Assembly: GCA_963995525.1 (NCBI GenBank)
Contig: OZ023210.1
Coordinates: 64,167,235-64,231,234, forward strand
Origin: Escarpia spicata
Lineage: Eukaryota; Annelida; Polychaeta; Sabellida; Siboglinidae
Direction of reading: 5' to 3'
DNA: 64,000 nt
How positions within the stretch are numbered: the stretch's first letter is position 1; every line of letters starts with the position of its first letter. The notes beneath the pieces were generated by a model. It was not told the origin of the DNA and ran no database searches. It worked only from the letters and a program-made list of their open reading frames with translations. The translations under genes were made by a program, and so were the position numbers. Below, piece by piece: positions 27,201 through 39,200 of this stretch.

Positions 27201-30200
27201 TTCCTTCTGTACTGTGGAAGGACAGATCTACCGTCTGTGGACAGGACATTGTTGACTTACCAATGCATAATGTTGTGAAAGATTGAAAACAAAAACTCAC
27301 TTTTTCACAGGTTTCTTCGGTTTCTCCTCTGGTTTCTCATCACTTTTATCTTCTGACTTTGTTTTATCTACTTCTTCTGACTTTGTCTTGTCTGCCTCTT
27401 CTGATTTCGTCTTGTCCGACTCTTCTAACTTTGTTTTGGCCTCATCTGACTTAGTCTTGCCTGACTTTGTCTTATTTGTGTTTTTTAACTTTGTTTTGCC
27501 TGATTTAGTCTTGTTTGTCTTTATTTTGTCTGCCTCTTTTGACTTTGTCTTGCCTGCCTCCTTGTTTTTCGTCTCTTGTTGACTCTCTGAATGTGTGTCT
27601 GTCTCCTCGTCTTTGCTCGTCTTGCCTGCGCCTGGACTACACTCGACCTTGCTAGATTTTGGCGTCGACTTTCTTGGAGCTGTAACAATCGGCAGCTGTT
27701 AACTAAACCAACATCAAAAGGTTCTTCATTTACAATATGATGTTTTTAATATTAGAATAAATATGTTGAAGGCAACTTGCATTTAATGAGCCTGAAAGAG
27801 GGTTTGTAGTTAGAAGGTTGGAGCTACAAAATGTATGAAATGTACACAAGATGTGTAGGAAGACAGGTGATGTGAGCCGCAAGTTCAGGGAACTTGGGCA
27901 CAGCCAGGCTGCTGTACGTAACCAAGACAGCAAGTAGAACAAAGTACAACTGATTCAGAGAAATTCCTGGAACTAGGAATTACCACGTCTGGCTTGAGAT
28001 GAAGACTCTGGGCAGCGTTCGAAATAGCACTTATCTGTTTGTCTGGGACAAGTGATTTTTGGCCCGGACCAAGTAAAATGACTCTACATGGTTATCCAGT
28101 GAACAAGTGAAAATTTACAGTAAATAGTGACGCGTGCAACATTGCAAACTTTTTATTTGAGGAAATTCAAATGTAAATGAAGTTTGCTAGCAATTTTGTT
28201 AGTGTGTCGGCGCCTTGTCGTTCCGCCACCAGTGTGTTGTATGTTAGTGTTCGACCAAGTTTAGTGCCTGTGTTAACAGTTTTAACCATTGTTACACCTA
28301 ACCCACACGGACTCGGCAGTCTCCCAAGTCAATGAACGTTAGCCGATCCAGATCGGTCACAATTTTCAAAACTTGTAACTGGCTCTCCGGTAAATCTATG
28401 TTGCTGGTTGATAAACGGAATATTAACGACATTTCAGAAGTGTTGCTGTACCTATGTAACATTTATTTTAACCATCAATAGTGAGTTTTCGAAGCCGAAT
28501 TATGCAAGATGCACGGCCGGGGACGGGCTTCTGCCAACTACGGCGGTCTGTGCGCGGCAGCAACATTATGATGTAACTAAATCTATAAATTATATTGCTT
28601 TATCATCATTGAAATGGTAATATAACATTTAGGAAAAATATGCGTTTGTTTGCTGATGATCAATTGAATATTATCTTCATTTGTAAAATACAGAACTTTG
28701 TTAATATTGAAGTTCATAGAGATTGAACAAAATAATATCAGATTATATAGTTTATTATGATTTTTGTAACAACATTTCCTGGCTTTGCATTGGTCGTGTT
28801 CCTGGTTGAGTGGCCTCTTCAAAGACAAACTGATGCCAACATTTTACAGCAGTGTTATATATATAATTACATATACCACATTAAACATAAACAGTTTTTG
28901 CAACATTATAAAACAAATAGCAAGGAAAACAATTATCTCATTCTTATCATCGTAATAATTATTTGTTATTAATAAAACTAAAATATTGGTATACATCATG
29001 TAACGTGTCTACTTTTAATATTCGTGATGACTAATAATGATATTGGACCGGAAAATAGTTGCAAATACCATTTTGCAATTTCAAAATGTGCAGATTAAAT
29101 CAAATTGTGTCTTTGATCACAAGTCACTCAGATGTACGAGCAACGAAACAGCAGGAACATTGGGTTGTCATAAAAATAAGAGACTTTTTTACGTTTTTTC
29201 CGAATCTTCGATTCCCCTTCACAACCACTCGGACAAGTAAAAATTTTGGCGGACAAGTAGATTTCAAAACTTACTTGTCCGATGGACAAGTAAATATTCT
29301 GGCTTATTTCTATCGCTGCTGGGTAACAGAACAGTCAATATCACTCTAACAAATAAACGGAGAATTTTCATAAAAAAATATTAATTTAAAAACTTGCCTA
29401 CATGATTAGGGAAATATTATGCATTAGCTTAACAGAATCATGAATTACGTTTAGTTTTTGTATAGGAATTTGAGTGAAAACTAGCTATAACATGCGCAGA
29501 TTAATTTTACAGTAAAGTTATTGCGTAACAATAAAACAGTTCTTTGACAGAATTTTATTTTTTTACTACAAATAAATGATTGTTTTTATAGTATCAGAAA
29601 AACTTTTAAATGGAAACAGATGTGTAACTTGCATTTAGATAATTATTAATTAATAAATATACTATTTCTTACCAAAGAAGCTGTGACAAGTCATTTTCTT
29701 CTGTGGTGTTTTATCCTCTTCTGCATTTTCTGAAATATTAGTAACAATAACAATAAAATACAATAACAGAGCGTGGACTCCCTTAAACTCTGCAAGGAAC
29801 ATGATCAGCAAATGCCTACTCATGTTCCAAAACTAAATTAAAAATAATATTATAAAATACTTTAGAAACCACAATGGCTGGTGGGCCAATATTAAAACTA
29901 TCAAAACACTCTCCATTTCACTGAATTAATTTCAAGTTTTCATATTAGTGCATAAATAAAAGGGGAACTCAACAAAACAGATGCACATATTTTGAATGCC
30001 AAGTTACTTAGCTTTCATTGGTATAGAACAAATATGTAAAACAATTATATTCACTCAAAAGAAAGGTAGTAAGTAGTGATTTTGAAACGGATGGATCCCC
30101 CAAATGTTTTGGGAAAAATTCTAGGAAACTGGCAACAATGTTTTATTGATGGTCAAGATAAAACGGGTTACGAAAAATACATTTAATAGTAAAAGTATAT

Positions 30201-33200
30201 GTCACTAAAATGCAGATGTTGATTCCAGGCCTGGGGTAATAGTAATGATTACAAATATTGAATTAATAGTACACGCTGTAATAGGTTGAATAAAAACACA
30301 ATGTAATAGTAATAGGATGCAATGAAATAGTAATTGACCTATTACTTTTATATTACTATGGGACATTTCAAAGTTAAATTTGAATTGCACATATTTGCAG
30401 TCTGGTTATTTAATTATTTACAAGGAAAAGAATATTCCATTAGTTTCACCAGGTTTTATGATTGCTCCTGTGAATCATAGCGGACCTCAGTCAGTTTCAC
30501 CCTGGAGGTTATGAGAGTTTACATAGCACTATCAGACATTGGGACAGTCTGACAGTTACATGGCTAAAGGGATCCAATAGTTCTTTGAAGTTGGTTCTCA
30601 TGCCAACTATCCTTTTCACACAAGCCTGTATGGGTTTAGTGGCTGTCTCCACACTACTAGACCTAAACAAGAAGTGTGACAAACATTCTGATGTATTTGT
30701 GCCAATAATAAACTGTCTACCAAGCTGCAGTAGAGCAGTATGATTTAATTAGACTGATTATAAGATATCCATGTTAAATGATAGCGCCATTGTGTTTGCT
30801 TTTAATTCCTATATAGTACTGAAATATAAAAGGAAAAATATGTTCTATCCATAAACAGTGTAGTTAGCAGATAATACTAAATATGATAGTTATATTTTGT
30901 GGTACATATTTATGCATACTGTGTATTATACTATAAATAGCTCCAATGAAAAATGTAATAGTAATTGCTTTAAATGGAATAGTAATATACATTCAACATG
31001 TAACAGTAATATGAAGGAAACAAAGTAATAGTAACAGATTATATTGTGATGTAATTGACCCCAGGTCAGGTTGATTGTCTATTCACGTCAAAATGTATAA
31101 TCCATGTGGAATTGAATAATTACCTGATTTCTCAGACTTGGTAGACTTAGTTTTATTTTCTGACTGTTTGTCTTCTGTTTTTGACACACCTTCCTCTTCA
31201 TTAGTCTACAACACGAAAGGGCAATTAATAAACAGTGAATTAAAAACAAACTGAACATGGCCAGCCATGGTGAAACAGATGTCTGTTTTTATAATACAAC
31301 ACGCAACAGGATTCACAAACAATGTCAGACTAGCACAATTCAAAAATGACTAACAATACAGTTCTGGCTAGATGTTTGTGTTTCAACAGACAACAATTGT
31401 CAGACACCACTATAACAATTCAAGTTGAGCAGGTTCACAGGTCAAGATTAATTTGTCCAGTACATTTTTAGAATGGTCATAAATGCTCTTCTTAATGAAG
31501 CAACAGGTGGATAATTGTCTTTCCAAAGAAACTGACAGTGCATGACCAGGGCTCATACAGGAAGAGCAGTCAAATTCAAGACCATTTTGGGGGAGCAGCA
31601 CTTTTTCAAGAACATTTGGGGGAGCATTATAAAGTTACTTCAGAAAAAGTTCAATATTTTATGTCAAATGCATAAATTGTACATTTCCACTAGACAAGTC
31701 GCATGGTGTCATTCCTTTTTTGTTTAGAATTTATTAAAAAGTATTTGACATTTACAGTTGTGTGCAGTTGTGTACACGCATGTGTACAATAATGTGTGTG
31801 TGAACGTGTGTGTGTGTATATATATATACATGTACAGTTTGATTTATTCATAAGCATATTATTTCTTATTCTATAACTAAAGTTCAGTTTGACCCTATAT
31901 CATAACATTTTAATCAATTCATATAGACACAGACAAGAACACGTTATTTCTTTAAATTGCTAATTAAACAACATTCCCTTGTGCATGTCATTTTAAATGC
32001 TTTAACTTGTTTTTTACTCTTTTTTTACAAGTTCTGTTTGGAAGACTTTCACAAGACTCAACTGTAAAATTAAATTGCTTTTTATAATGATGTTCAACAA
32101 AAGTCTAACAAAAGATGTTTTGTGCCTGTCATGTTTTCATCAAGATTCTCATCAGGCTAAGCCAGGCCAAGTGTGTACATGGTTTCTCAGTGAGATAATG
32201 TCTGCACATTTAGCAAGGCCAAGATTCGATATTTATTTTTCAAAATGTTGTCTCTGCCTCTACCTTAGACTAGCCTTAGTTTATTACTGCTGGCAATCTT
32301 TTATTTAACTTGCCTAAATTATTAGCAGTGTCCGCATACAAGGTACCCATTTGGGGAGTAAACGATTATCTATATTGTCAATTTAATTACTAATACATTT
32401 CCTCTAGAGTTTCCTCCCACATTCGCTTTCCAACATTTATTTTTGACGTCTAGACTCGCAATGTCAATGCCTGGGATGATGACTGATGATGGGCGATGTT
32501 CATATTATTTTGATATTGCTCCGGCAATCGCACTAACTTCTGATTGTCAAGGCGATCCTTCCGAACCCATTTTTTACAATCATCTTCCAGTAACCACTCA
32601 TCTCTGAATCTAGTAATTCCTAACTCGGGGAATAACGTGAAAGAAACGATATTAAACAATATGGACACCAGCAAGTGACCGCACACGGAGAAAGAGTGCA
32701 TCTGATTGGATCACACCAGCGTTTGCGTAGCAACATCTCGCGATTATGTCCATTGCTATTTCACATGGCGCCATCTATTGAACCGTGTTACCATTAATTT
32801 TCATTTCATTCTGCCATACTGTTTTGCTAAATTCACTGATTCTTACAACAAAAATTAGTGACAAGTGTTTCGTTCGACAAAATATTATTAAAATTATTTC
32901 ATAGACAACCAGGGCTGGGTCCAATTACGTAATTGATTACAGACAAATAGTGTAATTGATTCTGGTTTTGAAATTATTATGTAATTATAATTGATTATTT
33001 TGTGTAATTGAAAGAATTACACAAATTACAGTCAATTAGTTTTCTGACAATCAATTACACAATTTTCTGACGTGACATGTTTTGTCTAAAAAACCTACTA
33101 CAGCTCTCCCACAGATTGTTTTCAATCTAGCCAATGCCTAAGTTGTGACTCACCAAATAGTACTAATTACCCTGGCAGTGTCCAAGACTACTGTTTGCTC

Positions 33201-36200
33201 AGAGGGTGCATCAGCATCTGTCACTGTCGAAGGGTCAATATCCCCTTTGTTCTTTAGCCAGGCTGCAAGGTGCCACTGCTAACTGGTGAAGTCTTCATTT
33301 CCTGGCTTAATTTAACAAGCTTATGGAGTATTTTGGTTTAATTACTTGCAAGTAGGGATATTAACTAGATGTTTCTGACAGGGAAAGTACGCCCCTTCAA
33401 AGGAATCCTTTATCATCAACATACAAAAACTTGATATTTCATTATACAAAATAATTTTTGCATCTCATTTATAGTTACTTTCAATTCCAACTTAGTTTGT
33501 TTTCACAATCTTTATGCCATGCAAATAGACATACAAATTATGATCCTATATTCTTGGGTGCATGCTTGTGCATGCAATATCACTAATAAACTTTTTGGTA
33601 GGTCCCATTAACACATCTGTAATTGTAATTGAAACCCTAGTGGTGTAATTGATTTGAAAATGTTAGAAGTGTAATTGTAATTGAAATAATAAATGAAAAG
33701 TAACTGTAATTGATTTGTTCTGTGTAACTGGACCAAGCTGTCGACAACTTGAATGTTCTTGAAACTTTTTTCAAGAACATCCAGTGAAATTCCAGACCAT
33801 TTGAGGATACTCGAACGGAAAAAATCAAATTCAAGAACATTCAAGAACTTTCGAGGATCTGTGAGAACCCTGTGGATGATGCTAATACTGTCATCTATAC
33901 AATGTGCCACTTTCGGTGCTTAGATTTTAGACATATTAAGACAAACATTTCAAAAATGCAAGATCGTCTCACATGAGAAATTCAAAACGACATAACAAAG
34001 AAATTAGTTAAAGCCTCTATGAACAATTTATTTATTTATTACCAAAATGGTATCAACTGATTAAAGAAACACATTGTTCAGTCAGTTCAGTCAACTCCAT
34101 CTTGTCAATTCATAGCCTATGAATCTTTTTTTGAAAATATCAGACCATTTAAAAAGGAAAGATAACATTTATGACCTTTTTAAGATTTGTCAGTTGACAC
34201 ACTAGTGTTACAAAACATTAGTACAGAGGCTGGTCCTTTATTAATAGTTCAGCTTTTATGCAAACTTAATTTGTAAGTCTACAAATACAATACACAAACA
34301 TTTCAAGCTGGACTCTCAAGATGAGACTGCCTTCATCGTGCTCACAACACCATTAAGACAAACCTCGTCTACGTCCATCTTCTTGTTCTCTTTCTCCTTC
34401 AATTTGCTTTTATTCTGTTCATCTTCTGTTTCTTCAGAGGGTTTTATATCTAACTTTGTTTTCTTTGATTCATCATTTTCTTTGCCGTTCACTTCTCTTG
34501 GTCTCTTCGGTCTTCGAGCTGCAATAATATTGAATTATTTTTTAAATTTAACATTATTAATGGAACATTAAAATATGATTATTGCTATTTTAATATAAAC
34601 TGGTAGCAATGTTTGGTGGTTTCTGTAGGTAACAACAATGTTCAACTATTACTTTAACATCTGTTGTAGCTAGAATCGTTCTGTGCATCTGTAAGTTGCA
34701 TATTCATGCAAAAGTATGTGCAACTAAAGTCAAGAATATTATTAAATGTTGCTGCAGAAGTTGCCATTTTAGCATTGTTGCTTGTTTGGCAGGCTAGGCA
34801 GCACAAAGAAATATATAATATATGAAAAACTTCAGTTAAGTTTCAGTTCCATTGAACTAGTTTGTTTAAGATAAAACAATGTCTCTACATGTCACAACAA
34901 ATGACAAGTTTGACTGAATCTGGGAAAAAATACAGTGGCTCTTGATAAACACAAGTTTTTACATAAAATTTTTTTATCGATAAATTACCAATAAGTTTAC
35001 TTCTTTTTTATGTAGTTGCCAAGATATTGATAAAATAAGTATAAGACCACGGAAAGGTGTGTTACCAGACTGTACATATCACTATAAGATGAAAGACAGA
35101 ACACTGTACCTGTTTTTCTCAAGGGTATGTTGAAAGGGGAGCCAGTGAGTGAAGGAGATGTAGGTTCATCATCCACATTAATGTCTTCCTTTTTGCCATT
35201 CTGAAAATGTTCATAGTTTGAAGCAGCAATATTCTAAGGAAGAGAATACAAAAAATCTGCTATTTAGTAATTTCAGGATAAAAGTTATATGCACTTTTGC
35301 GGACAGGACAAGCCACTAATGAATCAACTTTAAAAATAGTAAATCTTATAAGGGTACAACAAAATGTTTATGACATTCTTTTCTCATCCGTGTTAGGAAT
35401 ATGGTCCCTAGGGATTTTTCAGTAAATTCATTTTAAAGGAGCAAAACAATTATTGACCTGCTGCAACAACTGTTTCTTATTTTAAATAAATATATGCAAA
35501 TATTATTTAATTATTATTTTCATGAAAATTAATGACATTTGAATTGTCTGACAACACATTACATGACTTAACTAATCAAATTGATTAAAATTCATTCTTC
35601 ACGACACAAATACCATAGAATTGCTCTTAATAATTAAAATTAACATTTCCACATTCATGAAAATCTATGTATTTCAGATTGCTACATTTTCAAATTGTAT
35701 TATAAATACAGAATAAATCTACCAATTAAACTTAATATAACAAATATCAATGCATATGAACAACAATTCATTAATTCCATTATCTATTCTGAAAACAATA
35801 AATTAACAAACACAAAGTGGTTCAGTATAAAATACTAACAGACACAACAGGTTGTTCTTCGGAAATGCTTGTTTCCATGGCAACCCCTTCATCTTCGCTG
35901 TCGTCGCTATCAATAATTTGACGAGCGCCCTTTCGTCTCACAACAACCTTCACTGGTGACCCATCGTCTGCGGGCAGATCATCTGTGTGGGAAGATTCTT
36001 CCAACACTGGTTCAACCTTTGCTTTCTTCTTCTCCCTGTCATTATTGGGTAGATACAGACAACGGGGGTGATTATTGGGTAGATACAGACAATGGGGTGC
36101 ATACAAGATTGGTTAAAGCATTTGTCTTTTTTATCTGTTTGCAACTACATTTATGTGACCATAAGAGGTGATATTTTGTGATGTCACGTCACATGTCATA

Positions 36201-39200
36201 TACAGATACTATTTATAGACAGTGGGTAGTGTGGCTATTTTTAAAATGAAGATTTCAGTCACTAGCTCATTATTATCATGTTGACTTACTTGACTTAAAT
36301 GCCTGGGCCAATTTGACCCCTCACTATCCTCCTGGATGTCACAAACTTACAGATGTGTACAAGTATCATTTGCAATCAATCGCCCCAAAGTCAAGTTTTC
36401 CAAAATACAATTTGCGTAACAACCAGCCCAAAGTTTCAAACAAGATGGTGAACTGGTAAACAATATACATAAAGTGCACGAAACCAAAACCATCCCAAAA
36501 CAACTCAACATACAGTACATTCTCTCAGACGTTAGGCATTACCTATTCAGGCCTTGACATTAAGGTTTTGAATCCACTGGCCCAGTAGATTTTAAAAGTT
36601 AGTGGCCCGCCTGTGAAAGTTGGTCATTCTGAGGTACAAAACATTATTAGTCTTTTTTATAATTTTACCAACAAAGTTGTTAGAAGTTACTATACACGTA
36701 TTGATTGTTCAAAGTGAGATGTCCAATGCTAACAATATTGTAATATTGTTCAAGTGTGTACTCAGATGCATATATACAATAAAGTGTGGCCAGTGTGACG
36801 ACAGCTAGTCATTCCAAGTCGGTAGTTGAGTTGACGCTGCTTTCATGTACAGGTCAATCAAGGCATTGGACTATTTCATGGTTCATTCGCTAGGTGGCAC
36901 CACCCAAATACGTGGCCTTCACGTTGCCCTTGCTGGCGCAGCGTTACATTTGGTTTCTGTCACTTTAGTCACTAATTAAATTTGGCTTTAAGCTGTATTC
37001 CTTTCATATATCTACAGAACAGCATCCACAAACACCACAACAGGATAAAATCAAAAAACGTTTACAAGGTGGCATTCTTAAATGGAATAAAAACACAATT
37101 GCTTGAAATCATATCTATTTACATCCTGCTATCTATTTCCATGTCCACAAAAAAAAAAAAATTCACTGAATAAGAAATTCCACATTTTATGCTGTGCATC
37201 CGGACTTTTACGAATATGCATATTTTTTGCGCACTTTTTGCGATGCCGAGATGTGACTCACAGATGACCCACTTGCATCAGGCCGACCCCTTGCATGCAC
37301 TCAGAGCATGTTTACAAGGATAGTTTTTGGGTTGAAACGAGCGTCAGAATGAGTTATTGTGCGATATTCCAATGTAATACAAACACTAGTCATCATAGAG
37401 GCACAAAGAGTTATCTTACGGTTCCACATGAATCCAATTTTATTCAAAACTATGAATGCGAATAGGCCTACAAGTCGACGAGGTTTCGCGGACCTTTGGC
37501 TCATTTTCAGAATAATTATCGATTGCAATCCAACGGAGATAATCTACACCAATAAACATACATTGGTGTAGATTATCTCAACTTATCTCGTCTGGTGCGA
37601 GTATATGTCGTCTGTGACGTCACGTGATCGCCTGGCTCATTAAATTTCAGTTTTCCATGGGAATTCTACACAAGCGGGTTTAAAATCGAATTTATGCTAC
37701 AAATGTATTTTTCTGTATTTTTATTGTTCTCGAATGTTACATACAATGTTAAACTTTGTGTACACATGGAAAACGGATTTTAGCTAATGCCTTGTTTTTA
37801 TTCCCTTTAAACCAAAAACATCCAACATGCTTTGCCACTTAATCCTATTGAAAGTTGGTGATCTGAACCCAAACCCTGGTCCATACAAGCCCAAATTCCC
37901 TTGTGCCATCTGCAAAAAAGCAGCAGGACAAACAGCCAGGAAACACCTACTAAGAGACAATCCCAGAAAACCATGGTAATAAACTTCTGTAGTATCAGGA
38001 GCAAAATTTTGGACTTTGCCGTGTGCACTGATAATTACAACCCTCACATAATTACACAGGCATTGAAACACACATAGACAGCTCAGTTGACAGCAGTGAA
38101 CTGTTCCCCTCCAATTATTCAATCATTCAAAAAGACAGAGTCTTAGACAACTCAAAAGGAGGAGTCCTAATAGCACTAAAGACTGACCTCATAGGAACAC
38201 ACAGAACAGACCTCATAGGAACACACAGAACATACCTCATAGGAACACACAGAACAGACCTCATAGGAACACACAGAACACACCTCATAGGAACACACAG
38301 AACAGACCTCATAGGAACACACAGAACAGACCTCATAGGAACACACAGAACAGACCTCATAGGAACACTCAGAACATACCTCATAGGAACACACAGAACA
38401 TACCTCATAGGAACACACAGAACAGACCTCATAGGAACACACAGAACAGACCTCACAGGAACACACAGAACAAGCCTCATAGGAACACTCAGAACATACC
38501 TCATAGGAACACTCAGAACAGACCTCATAGGAAATAGGAACACACAGAACAAACCTCATAGGAACACACAGAACAGACCTCACAGGAACACACAGAACAG
38601 ACCTCACAGGAACACACAGAACAGACCTCACAGGAACACTCAGAACAGACCTCATGGGAACACACAGAACAGACCTCATGGGAACACACAGAACAGACCT
38701 CGTAGGAACACACAGAACAGACCTCATGGGAACACACAGAACAGACCTCATAGGAACACACAGAACAGACCTCGTAGGAACACACAGAACAGACCTCATG
38801 GGAACACACAGAACAGACCTCATGGGAACACACAGAACAGACATCATAGGAACACACAGAACAGACCTCACAGGAACACACAGAACATACCTCATGGGAA
38901 CACACAGAACATACATCATAGGAACACACAGAACTGACATCATAGGAACACACAGAACAGACCTCATGGGAACACACCTCGTAGGAACACACAGAACAGA
39001 CCTCATAGGAACACACAGAACAGACCTCGTAGGAACACACAGAACAGACCTCGTAGGAACACACAGAACAGAACTCGATGGCAATTGTGAAATTATTTGG
39101 GTGACCATCAAAATACAAGAATTGAAAGATATCACAATAGGAGCATTCTACAGATCACCCCAATTTGGTAACACAAACGAATACATGCATGAACTACGAG

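Noticed and set aside
38127..39135. 319-codon minus-strand ORF of [16 protein letters not shown] repeats
   Set aside because: Antisense shadow of the 24-bp array within the LINE.
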